From contig JAEZJJ010000100.1 of the NCBI GenBank assembly GCA_023436395.1, positions 1 through 14,508 on the forward strand: 14,508 nucleotides of DNA, given 5' to 3'. The notes beneath the pieces were generated by a model. It searched no databases, had not been told where the DNA came from, and was given only the letters and a program-made list of their open reading frames with translations. Origin of the DNA: Bacillota bacterium (GTDB taxonomy: Bacteria; Bacillota; Clostridia; Lachnospirales; Cellulosilyticaceae). This document shows positions 1 through 5,898 of this stretch, in pieces (position 1 is the first letter of the stretch; each line of letters begins with the position of its first letter). The position numbers were made by a program, and so were the translations under genes.

Positions 1-41
1 ATATACTAAATTTGCAAATATGCAACATTAATAATATATAG

Positions 42-85
42 GCACTTTATAATAAGCTTTGAAAGCTATTTATAAAGTGCTTTTT
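42..85 (+). terminator. Intrinsic terminator of a gene left of the window
   Basis: An 11-bp stem GCACTTTATAA (42-52) pairs with TTATAAAGTGC (70-80). A second inner stem AGCTTT/AAAGCT (55-60, 62-67) extends it, and TTTTT follows at 81-85. No coding sequence is visible in bases 1-41, so it should end a plus-strand gene that lies outside the window. Confidence 0.75.
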
Positions 86-118
86 ATTATATTAGTTTAA
101 CAAAAGTAGAAATGATAA

Positions 119-223
119 TTAGTAACATGGATTGGACGTACGCATAATAAAGAAGCAAAAAATGGATTCGATGAGTGGTTAGACTTAATAGCATATCATA
201 AAGCAATTGAATTAAAATACTAA
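119..223 (+). pseudogene. Short start-less open frame, possible gene remnant
   Basis: After stops at 113-118, one frame stays open for 34 codons to TAA at 221-223. It reads as protein-like sequence, including WIGRTHNKEAKNGFDEWLDL and then IAYHKAIELKY. It has no ATG, GTG or TTG start in frame and no Shine-Dalgarno site. An ATG at 112 lies in a different frame that stops at once. The composition (charged, with aromatic residues and a plausible helix) looks more like a decayed gene end than random AT-rich DNA. I do not recognise the family. The rest of 86-249 holds nothing I can support. Confidence 0.25.
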
Positions 224-249
224 ATTTTAACAATTATGTATTTTTCTAA

Positions 250-277
250 TTGAATTACTGTAAAAATATGGTATAAT
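250..277 (+). promoter_or_regulatory. Sigma-A-type promoter of the MerR-family gene
   Basis: TTGAAT (250-255) and TATAAT (272-277) are separated by 16 bases. Transcription would start near 284, giving a leader of about 28 bases before the ATG at 312. Confidence 0.6.
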
Positions 278-311
278 ATCTTCAAAAGGCTACAAATGAT
301 GGGGTGAGAAT

Positions 312-968
312 ATGTTACACGAAAGAGATTTATTAACGGTTAAAGATGTAGCAGAGATGTTAGGGACAGAACCTTATGTTTTAAGATTTTATGAAAAGGA
401 ACTTAATTTGTCAATTAAAAGAAACAATAAGGGCCATAGAGTATACAGTATAGAAGATGTGGAAATGTTTAAAAAGATTCAAGATATGCGGGAACAAGGG
501 TTACAATTAAAGGCCATAGAGGGGATTGTACATGCTTCTAATGATGAAGCAATAGAAACTTATGAACAGCTAAGTGGGATTCAGTTAACGCCTATAACAG
601 CATTAAAGCGACAAGAGAACGTAGATGTAGATATTACAGATATGGAAGATGATAAAGTAAAACAATTTTCACTAATGATGAAAGATATGTTTATGCAAGC
701 ATTAGTGGAGTATAGTGATCAATCCAAATGGGAAATAAAAGAAACCATAAAAAAAGAAGTAGATGTGGCAGTAGAGGAAAAAATAGCAGAGCTTAAGGAA
801 TTAGAAAGTACAAAAAGTGAAGCATATTATCGAAAATTAGATGAAGCAATGAGAGAAGTACAGAAAATGAGAAGAGAGCTCAGTGAACAGAAGGAAGACC
901 CAAAGAAAGTAAAGGCATCATTTTGGAATAGATTATTCAAGGAAAAAAATCAAGCAACGGAGTTATAA
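312..968 (+). CDS. MerR-type HTH protein with coiled coil and basic-aromatic tail
   Basis: This is a 218-aa probable DNA-binding protein. Residues 8-75 form a MerR-type winged helix: an HTH with LTVKDVAEMLGTEPYVLRFY, then the wing with GHRVYSIEDVEMFKKIQ. Residues about 110-200 are highly charged and heptad-like, as expected for a coiled-coil dimerisation segment. The tail KASFWNRLFKEK (201-212) is amphipathic and basic-aromatic. There is no Cys cluster or drug-binding domain of the classical metal or effector sensors. The layout resembles MerR-like structural or regulatory proteins such as the RacA and DUF3967 types more than CueR or BmrR; this is an inference from layout. The start is ATG 312, preceded by GGGGTGAG. 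The gene has its own promoter and a terminator shared with pflA. The target is unknown; the convergent pfl genes are neighbours but need not be regulated by it. Confidence 0.8.
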   Translation: MLHERDLLTVKDVAEMLGTEPYVLRFYEKELNLSIKRNNKGHRVYSIEDVEMFKKIQDMREQGLQLKAIEGIVHASNDEAIETYEQLSGIQLTPITALKRQENVDVDITDMEDDKVKQFSLMMKDMFMQALVEYSDQSKWEIKETIKKEVDVAVEEKIAELKELESTKSEAYYRKLDEAMREVQKMRRELSEQKEDPKKVKASFWNRLFKEKNQATEL

Positions 969-972
969 AAAT

Positions 973-1027
973 AATAGACCCAATAATGATGGTAGGTATC
1001 TATCCATCCATTATTATTGGGCCTATT
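973..1027. terminator. Bidirectional terminator between merR-like gene and pflA
   Basis: A stem of about 20 bp joins 973-992 to 1008-1027, with one mismatch and one wobble. On the plus strand TATTTAT follows. On the minus strand the hairpin starts 9 bases after the pflA stop and is followed by ATTTTTAT, the better U-tract. It probably serves both convergent genes. Confidence 0.75.
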
Positions 1028-1036
1028 TATAGCTTA

Positions 1037-1762
1037 TTAAATAATAGGTAAGTTATACCTTCTAAATATGTCTGCAGCTTTATTAGTGGCTTCAATATTA
1101 GGTTCTATTGTATCTGTAAGTTCATATTCATAACCAAGTTGTTCCCACTTATATTCACCCATTTTATGGAATGGAAGAATATCAATACGTTCTACATTTG
1201 TTAATGTAGTAAGGAAGTGAGCAAGTGATTCAATATCTTCTTCGTTATCAGTAAGGTCAGGAACAAGTACATAACGAATCCAAATAGGAATACCACGTTT
1301 TTCTAAATGCTTGGCCAAAGCGATAGTTCGATCAATAGGAACACCTGTTAGTTCCTTAAAAATATTTTTATTGTAACTTTTTATATCTAGAAGAACTAGA
1401 TCAGTATAGTCTAAAACAGGATTAGCTTTTTCAATATCTACATAACCAGAAGTATCAATGGTTGTATGCAAACCATTTTCCTTACATTTAATAAAAAGAT
1501 CTTTTACGAAGTCTGCTTGTAAGAAGGGTTCACCACCACTTACAGTAACACCACCATTAGAGGCTTTCATAAAGCTTTTATATTTTAGTATATCTGTAAT
1601 TAATTCATCTGTATCAGTCTCAGTGCCATCTTGTAATTTCCAAGTGTCTGGATTATGACAATATTTACATCTAAGAGGACATCCTTGTGTAAACACGATA
1701 TAGCGAAGACCTGGTCCATCTACAGCTCCACAAGTTTCTATTGAGTGAATTCTACCTTTCAT
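1037..1762 (-). CDS. pflA: Pyruvate formate-lyase activating enzyme (radical SAM)
   Basis: This 241-aa glycyl-radical activase uses S-adenosylmethionine and a [4Fe-4S] cluster to place the glycyl radical on PflB in the cytoplasm. The radical-SAM cysteines are seen as GCPLRCKYCHNPDTW, with C28, C32 and C35. Other family blocks follow, including NGGVTVSGGEPFLQ, which carries the GGEP motif of SAM binding, and DLVLLDIKS. The N-terminus MKGRIHSIETCGAVDGPGLR is the normal PflA start. The frame stays open for 31 more codons upstream, to 1855. ATG 1762 is preferred because AGGAGG (1772-1777) precedes it and the length then matches the family. It lies 112 bases downstream of pflB on the same strand, so it is co-transcribed with pflB and possibly also served by its own promoter at 1814-1843. 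Confidence 0.95.
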   Translation of the reverse strand: MKGRIHSIETCGAVDGPGLRYIVFTQGCPLRCKYCHNPDTWKLQDGTETDTDELITDILKYKSFMKASNGGVTVSGGEPFLQADFVKDLFIKCKENGLHTTIDTSGYVDIEKANPVLDYTDLVLLDIKSYNKNIFKELTGVPIDRTIALAKHLEKRGIPIWIRYVLVPDLTDNEEDIESLAHFLTTLTNVERIDILPFHKMGEYKWEQLGYEYELTDTIEPNIEATNKAADIFRRYNLPII

Positions 1763-1813
1763 GACTGATTTCCTCCTGACAAATTTTATATTTTGGGTTA
1801 ACGTTACTGTCTT

Positions 1814-1843
1814 ATTATAAAGTATACATAAAGAGGATGTAAA
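1814..1843 (-). promoter_or_regulatory. Possible pflA-specific promoter inside the pflB-pflA gap
   Basis: On the minus strand TTTACA (1838-1843) and TATAAT (1814-1819) are spaced by 18 bases. Transcription would start near 1807, about 45 bases before the pflA start. The -35 box sits in the loop of the intercistronic hairpin. Confidence 0.45.
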
Positions 1844-1860
1844 CACCCTCTTCATGTATA
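1823..1860 (-). terminator. Intercistronic hairpin between pflB and pflA
   Basis: A 14-bp stem with one mismatch joins 1823-1836 and 1847-1860, about 14 bases after the pflB stop on the minus strand. CTTTAT follows rather than a good U-tract, so it is a weak or partial terminator, or a hairpin that stabilises the 3' end of a pflB-only mRNA. Either role would give more PflB than PflA, as their enzyme-to-substrate relationship needs. Confidence 0.5.
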
Positions 1861-1874
1861 AATGATATTAATAT

Positions 1875-4103
1875 TTAGAAACGTTCGTGGAATGTTCGGT
1901 TAATAATATCTAGTTGTTGTTCTCTAGTTAAGCGTACGAAACGTACAGCATATCCAGAAACACGTACTGTAAGTTGAGGATAGTTCTCTGGATGATCCAT
2001 AGCATCAAGCAATGTTTCACGTTGAAGGACATTAACATTTACGTGATGTGGATTTTGTGAGAAGTATCCATCAAGGAGTCCACTAAGGTTTGAAATTTGT
2101 TCCTTAGAAGTTTTTCCTAAAGCACTTGGAACGATGGAGAATGTATTAGAAATGCCATCTAATGAATCTCTATAAGGGAGCTTAGAAACTGAAGCAAGAG
2201 AAGCTAAGGCACCTTTAACGTCTCTACCATGCATTGGGTTAGCACCAGGAGCTAAAGGCTGACCTTTTTTACGTCCATCTGGTGTATTACCAGTTTTCTT
2301 ACCATATACAACGTTTGAAGTAATAGTAAGAACAGAAGTTGTAGGCATTGAATTTCTATAAGTATAAAGTTTTCTAATCTTATTCATAAATGTAGAAACT
2401 ACCATAACGGCAAGGTCATCAGCACGATCATCGTTATTGCCATATGCAGGGTACTCACCTTCGATTTCATAGTCAATAGCAAGGCCTGTTTCATCTCTAA
2501 TAACTTTAACTTTAGCATATTTAATAGCAGATAATGAGTCGGCTACTACTGAAAGGCCAGCAATACCTGTAGCAAATGTGCGAACGATATCTTTATCATG
2601 AAGGGCCATTTCTAAAGATTCATAGCAATATTTATCATGCATATAGTGAATAACATTTAATGTATCTACATAAACTCTAGCAATCCAGTCCATCATAACA
2701 TCAAATTTTTCCATAACTTCATCAAAATCAAGGTATTCAGATGTAATAGGTTGGTATTTAGGTGCAATTTGTTCGCCAGTCATTTCATCACGCCCACCAT
2801 TGATGGCATAAAGCAATGTCTTAGCAAGGTTAGCACGTGCACCAAAGAATTGCATTTGTTTACCAATTCTCATAGCAGATACACAACAAGCAATACCATA
2901 ATCATCGCCCCAATAAGCTCTCATCATATCATCATTTTCATATTGCACAGAACTTGTTTTAACAGATACATCCACGCAGAATTGTTTGAAGGCTTCTGGA
3001 AGGTGAGTTGACCAGAGAACAGTTAAATTTGGTTCTGGCGATGCGCCAAGGTTTACTAAGGTATGAAGTACACGGAAAGTAGATTTGGTTACAAGTGTAC
3101 GCCCATCTATACCCATTCCACCAAGAGATTCTGTTACCCAAGCAGGGTCACCAGAGAAGAGTTCATTATATTCAGGAATACGAAGAAAACGCACCATACG
3201 AAGCTTCATTACAAAGTGGTCAAAGAATTCTTGGATTTCTTCTTCTGAATAGATGCCCTTTTTTAAATCTCTTTCAGCATAAATATCAAGGAATGTAGAT
3301 ACACGCCCAATGGACATTGCAGCGCCATCTTGTTGTTTAATAGCACCCAGGTAGCCAAAGTATAACCATTGAATAGCTTCTTTGGTATCTTGAGCTGGTT
3401 TAGAAATATCAAAACCATAGTTTGTAGCCATTTTTGCAAGATCTTTAAGCGCAATAATTTGTTCTGCAGTTTCCTCTCTATCACGAACAACAGTTTCTGT
3501 CATAGGTGTTACTGCAAGTTGATTCATTTGTTCTTGCTTTTCTTTAATTAAGAAATCTGTACCGTATAAAGCAACACGTCGGTAGTCACCTATAATACGA
3601 CCACGACCATATGCATCTGGAAGACCAGTAATAATATGGCTATGACGTGCTGCTCTCATGTCTGGTGTATAGGCAGAGAATACAGCATCATTATGTGTTT
3701 TACGATACTTAGAAAAAATTTCTTCTGTTTGAGGATCTAATTCATAACCATATGATTTAAGGGCATTTTTAACTGTACGAACACCACCATTAGGCATAAT
3801 ATTCCTCTTAAGAGGTTTATCAGATTGAAGGCCTACAATTTTTTCAAGATCTCTATTTAAATAACCGGCTCCATGTGAAGTAAGTGTTGATGGAACTTTA
3901 GTTTCTACATCTAAGATACCTTTTTTTCTTTCTTCTTCCATAAGTTCAAGTACTTGTTGCCAAAGTAATATTGTAGCTTCAGTAGGGCCTACTAAGAAAG
4001 AACTATTACCTTCATAGGGGGTATAGTTTTTTTGAATGAAATCTCTTACATCAACTTCTTTAGACCAAATACCTAATTCGAAACCATTCCATTGTTCAAA
4101 CAT
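1875..4103 (-). CDS. pflB: Formate C-acetyltransferase (pyruvate formate-lyase)
   Basis: This 742-aa enzyme converts pyruvate plus CoA to acetyl-CoA plus formate in anaerobic mixed-acid fermentation. The adjacent active-site cysteines are C406-C407 in DDYGIACCVSAMRIGK. The glycyl-radical site is G717 in TVRVSGYAV, the classic C-terminal motif. The NTPDGRKKGQPLAPGANP block (606-623) is also typical of PFL. The length agrees with true PFL (about 740-760 aa) rather than glycerol dehydratase or other glycyl-radical relatives, and the N-terminal EQWNGFELGIWSKEVDVRDF agrees too. ATG 4103 has AAGGAG upstream. It is followed by its activase gene. A promoter with a palindromic spacer lies about 100 bases upstream, so expression is probably controlled. 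Nothing suggests truncation. Confidence 0.97.
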   Translation of the reverse strand: MFEQWNGFELGIWSKEVDVRDFIQKNYTPYEGNSSFLVGPTEATILLWQQVLELMEEERKKGILDVETKVPSTLTSHGAGYLNRDLEKIVGLQSDKPLKRNIMPNGGVRTVKNALKSYGYELDPQTEEIFSKYRKTHNDAVFSAYTPDMRAARHSHIITGLPDAYGRGRIIGDYRRVALYGTDFLIKEKQEQMNQLAVTPMTETVVRDREETAEQIIALKDLAKMATNYGFDISKPAQDTKEAIQWLYFGYLGAIKQQDGAAMSIGRVSTFLDIYAERDLKKGIYSEEEIQEFFDHFVMKLRMVRFLRIPEYNELFSGDPAWVTESLGGMGIDGRTLVTKSTFRVLHTLVNLGASPEPNLTVLWSTHLPEAFKQFCVDVSVKTSSVQYENDDMMRAYWGDDYGIACCVSAMRIGKQMQFFGARANLAKTLLYAINGGRDEMTGEQIAPKYQPITSEYLDFDEVMEKFDVMMDWIARVYVDTLNVIHYMHDKYCYESLEMALHDKDIVRTFATGIAGLSVVADSLSAIKYAKVKVIRDETGLAIDYEIEGEYPAYGNNDDRADDLAVMVVSTFMNKIRKLYTYRNSMPTTSVLTITSNVVYGKKTGNTPDGRKKGQPLAPGANPMHGRDVKGALASLASVSKLPYRDSLDGISNTFSIVPSALGKTSKEQISNLSGLLDGYFSQNPHHVNVNVLQRETLLDAMDHPENYPQLTVRVSGYAVRFVRLTREQQLDIINRTFHERF

Positions 4104-4202
4104 TAATCATCATCTCCTTAAGGTTAATTTTAGAAACTTATAATTACACTATGTAGTCAGAAAAAATACTTTTAATATAAAAATATTTATTAATATGAAT
4201 AT

Positions 4203-4232
4203 ATTATAAGATGTATACTGTATACACGTCAA
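4203..4232 (-). promoter_or_regulatory. pflB promoter
   Basis: On the minus strand TTGACG (4227-4232) and a perfect TATAAT (4203-4208) are 18 bases apart. Transcription should begin near 4196, giving a 5' leader of roughly 90 bases. The spacer is almost wholly occupied by a palindrome. Confidence 0.7.
4212..4226. promoter_or_regulatory. 15-bp palindromic operator in the pflB promoter spacer
   Basis: TGTATAC-T-GTATACA is a perfect 7-bp inverted repeat around one central base. It fills 15 of the 18 spacer bases between the pflB -35 and -10 boxes. A protein bound here would block RNA polymerase. The regulator is unknown. Confidence 0.55.
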
Positions 4233-4240
4233 GAGCTGTA

Positions 4241-4258
4241 TTGTTAAAAAAAGTACAA
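4241..4258. promoter_or_regulatory. Imperfect Rex-like site upstream of the pflB -35 box
   Basis: TTGTTAAAAAAAGTACAA matches 11 of the 14 fixed positions of the clostridial Rex consensus TTGTTAA-N4-TTAACAA. The left half is perfect; the right half keeps only ACAA. It lies 8 bases upstream of the pflB -35 box. Rex is the NADH/NAD-sensing repressor that controls fermentation genes in many Bacillota. The match is partial and the region is AT-rich. Confidence 0.3.
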
Positions 4259-4313
4259 AGATTAGATGGAGAAGGTAAAAATGTTTGTATATAAAATAGG
4301 TAAAAATAAAATG

Positions 4314-4368
4314 TTTACAATAAGAAGAATAGATAGGTATAGTTTTTTTGAAAAATTTATACTATAAT
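4314..4368 (+). promoter_or_regulatory. Candidate mecA promoters
   Basis: TTTACA (4314-4319) and TATAGT (4338-4343), spaced by 18, make one candidate. A perfect TATAAT (4363-4368) with no good -35 box makes another. Either gives a 5' leader of over 100 bases before mecA, in which I see only a short ATAACT/AGTTAT hairpin. The remaining bases of 4104-4487 hold the pflB promoter and leader. Confidence 0.35.
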
Positions 4369-4487
4369 TAAAGTAGGAAGAGAAGAGGAGATAACTCTTT
4401 ACAGTTATTATCATCTACATTATACTTAGGGAATAAGATAATATTGATATGACTAATAGTTATTCATTTAGAAAGGATGTGATTTGA

Positions 4488-5171
4488 ATGAAAATTGAAA
4501 AGATAAGCGATACTCAAATTCAGGTCACTTTAAATCACTCAGATCTTATAGATAGAAATCTGAAACTTAGTGAATTAGCCTATGGTTCTAAAAAAGCTCA
4601 AGCCTTATTTAAAGATATGATGGCAAGAGCATATGAAGATTTTGGGTTTGAGACAGATAATGTACCTTTGATGATTGAAGCAGTACCCTTATCTACTGAT
4701 AGTATTATGATTGTTGTTACTAAAGTGGAGGACCCATCTCAAATAGAACAAAAATTAGAGGCTATTGGTGAAAGACCTACCCATAGGACGTTTAAGGAAC
4801 CAGAGGAAGATAGATTAACAGATTTAGCACTAATGGGAAGAGATGAAAAGCAATCTGAAGTGGAGAGACCAATAAGTAATAGTAGGCAATTAACATTTTT
4901 ATTTAATGAATTTGATAGTGCTTGTATGGCAGCACATCGTGTACAACCAATGTTTGCTGGTGATAATTCTCTCTATAAATATAATGATAAATACTTTTTA
5001 GTTTTTGGGAAAAATAAAAAAGCTAATGTGAAAAGTGAAGCTTTATCAAGTTTACTTGAGGAATTTGGTAGCAAATGTCCGTCAACAGATTTAAATGAGA
5101 ACTTCCTTAAGGAACACGGAAAAATGATGATTCATCTTCATGCAGTTGATGTGCTTACTAAATATTTGTAA
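4488..5171 (+). CDS. mecA: MecA-family adaptor protein for ClpC/ClpCP
   Basis: This 227-aa cytoplasmic adaptor is of the family that delivers substrates to the ClpC unfoldase and ClpP protease; in Bacillus these include ComK and phospho-Spo0A control. The N-terminal substrate-binding domain (about 1-85) opens with MKIEKISDTQIQVTL and ends with DSIMIVVTKVEDP, the typical MecA pattern. A charged, variable linker (about 86-130) follows. The C-terminal ClpC-binding domain runs from about 131, with LTFLFNEFDSACMAAHRV and YKYNDKYFLVF. The length is that of the family (about 210-240 aa). ATG 4488 follows AGAAAGGATG. The gene diverges from pflB and ends in a strong terminator. A ClpC target in this organism cannot be inferred from the window. 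Confidence 0.9.
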   Translation: MKIEKISDTQIQVTLNHSDLIDRNLKLSELAYGSKKAQALFKDMMARAYEDFGFETDNVPLMIEAVPLSTDSIMIVVTKVEDPSQIEQKLEAIGERPTHRTFKEPEEDRLTDLALMGRDEKQSEVERPISNSRQLTFLFNEFDSACMAAHRVQPMFAGDNSLYKYNDKYFLVFGKNKKANVKSEALSSLLEEFGSKCPSTDLNENFLKEHGKMMIHLHAVDVLTKYL

Positions 5172-5175
5172 ATAG

Positions 5176-5213
5176 AAAACTACTCTAGATTAGTACCTAG
5201 AGTAGTTTTTTTA
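5176..5213. terminator. Bidirectional terminator of mecA and the DUF1540 gene
   Basis: A perfect 13-bp stem AAAACTACTCTAG (5176-5188) pairs with 5197-5209 around an 8-base loop, followed by T residues to 5212. It starts 4 bases after the mecA stop. On the minus strand it lies directly against the stop codon of the DUF1540 gene. Confidence 0.9.
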
Positions 5214-5375
5214 TTAAACTTTAGATTCGAATGATTCACAATCTGTACCTTCAATTTGAGTGGGGTATTGTTCGTGAGAGCCGACCATGATTTGTTGTAA
5301 AGTACAGTAATTTTCTTCAAGTGAATGGTATTGACAAGTAGTAACGCTACAACCTATACTGGGATTTTTTTTCAT
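5214..5375 (-). CDS. DUF1540 small Cys protein
   Basis: This 53-aa protein starts MKKNPSIGCSVTTCQYHSLE. Four cysteines at 9, 14, 24 and 46 sit in the order C-x4-C-x9-C-x21-C, with CTLQQIMVG in the middle and TDCESFESK at the end. That is the DUF1540 pattern: Cys-V-x-x-Cys, central Cys-x-x-x-x-I-x-V, terminal T-x-C-x-S/T-F. DUF1540 proteins are short, common in Clostridia and of unknown function; four conserved Cys suggest metal binding or a redox role, which is inference. The start ATG 5375 has AGGAGG at 5387-5392. The upstream region can fold so that this site is partly hidden. It faces mecA and shares its terminator. No clear promoter is visible in the AT-rich DNA above it. Confidence 0.85.
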   Translation of the reverse strand: MKKNPSIGCSVTTCQYHSLEENYCTLQQIMVGSHEQYPTQIEGTDCESFESKV

Positions 5376-5388
5376 GATTAGAGCAACC

Positions 5389-5443
5389 TCCTAGAAATAT
5401 AGTAAAATACCAAAAGATATTGTTAGAGTATGTAATTCTAGGA
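5389..5443 (-). promoter_or_regulatory. Inverted repeat that could hide the DUF1540 ribosome site
   Basis: TCCTAGAA (5389-5396) and TTCTAGGA (5436-5443) are perfect 8-bp complements 39 bases apart. In the minus-strand mRNA the downstream arm contains the AGGA of the Shine-Dalgarno site of the 53-aa gene, so pairing would restrict translation. It applies only if transcription starts above 5443, which I cannot show. Confidence 0.3.
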
Positions 5444-5498
5444 AAAATATTTATATAGATATAGAAATAAAGTAAATATAAGCTTTAAAGATAAAATA

Positions 5499-5550
5499 TA
5501 AAAACCTGTTTCATAGAAGTCTAAAAAGACCTTATTAAAACAGGTTTTTA
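5499..5550 (-). terminator. Terminator of the DUF1858 gene
   Basis: An outer 13-bp perfect stem (5499-5511 with 5538-5550) encloses a loop holding a second small stem GTCT/AGAC. On the minus strand it begins 20 bases after the stop of the DUF1858 gene and ends in TTTTTATATTTT. Confidence 0.85.
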
Positions 5551-5570
5551 TCGTTTAATCTAAGAGCTAA

Positions 5571-5780
5571 TTATTCTACAGTTGCAAGATATGCATTAAG
5601 TTCAGCAACTAAATCATCAGCATTAATACCATGAACCATACATGCATCAGCAAGAGATTCCATTTGAGAAGATGGACAGCCAAGGCAGTGCATACCAGAA
5701 TTCATTAGAATAGGAATAACACCTTGATTTACTTGTAAAATTTCACCAATAATCATATCTTTTGTAATTTGTTTTGCCAT
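5571..5780 (-). CDS. DUF1858 / hybrid-cluster-protein-associated redox disulfide protein
   Basis: This 69-aa protein runs from MAKQITKDMIIGEILQVN to LNAYLATVE. The core GMHCLGCPSSQMESLADAC contains a C-x2-C pair and a third Cys, followed by HGINADDLVAELN. This is the DUF1858 domain, in the form called the hybrid cluster protein-associated redox disulfide domain; it is often a stand-alone miniprotein in anaerobes. Its exact partner is unknown. No hybrid cluster protein gene is in the window. ATG 5780 is chosen over an ATG nine codons upstream because AAAGGAG (5788-5794) precedes it and the domain starts there. It is a single-gene unit with its own promoter and terminator; the promoter overlaps a 27-bp palindrome. 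Confidence 0.88.
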   Translation of the reverse strand: MAKQITKDMIIGEILQVNQGVIPILMNSGMHCLGCPSSQMESLADACMVHGINADDLVAELNAYLATVE

Positions 5781-5842
5781 AATAAAACTCCTTTCTTGTG
5801 TAAACATATATATTTTAAAACGCTATAGTAATACAAATCCTG

Positions 5843-5883
5843 CATACTTCTTATATTATAAGAAGTATGTGGTTTCTTTTCAA
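5843..5883 (-). promoter_or_regulatory. DUF1858 promoter overlapping a 27-bp palindrome
   Basis: On the minus strand TTGAAA (5878-5883) and TATAAT (5855-5860) are 17 bases apart, close to the sigma-A ideal. The -10 box is at the centre of a perfect palindrome at 5843-5869: CATACTTCTTATA, one base, then its complement. The same hairpin lies 30 bases after the ppaC stop, but on the minus strand it is followed by CAGGATTTG rather than a U-tract, so an operator role is at least as likely as termination. Confidence 0.6.
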
Positions 5884-5898
5884 TGTTTATTATAAAAA

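Noticed and set aside
1763..1855. Upstream extension of pflA (31 extra codons)
   Set aside because: The extension runs through the intercistronic gap, is not PflA-like and has no ribosome site; AGGAGG supports ATG 1762.
4212..4226. CcpA cre site in the pflB promoter
   Set aside because: The palindrome lacks the central CG and the TGWAANCG pattern expected of a cre site.
5214..5375. Reading the 53-aa Cys protein as a SCIFF-type ranthipeptide precursor
   Set aside because: It has four cysteines in the DUF1540 pattern, not the six-in-forty-five spacing of SCIFF, and no radical-SAM maturase lies beside it; PflA is an activase.
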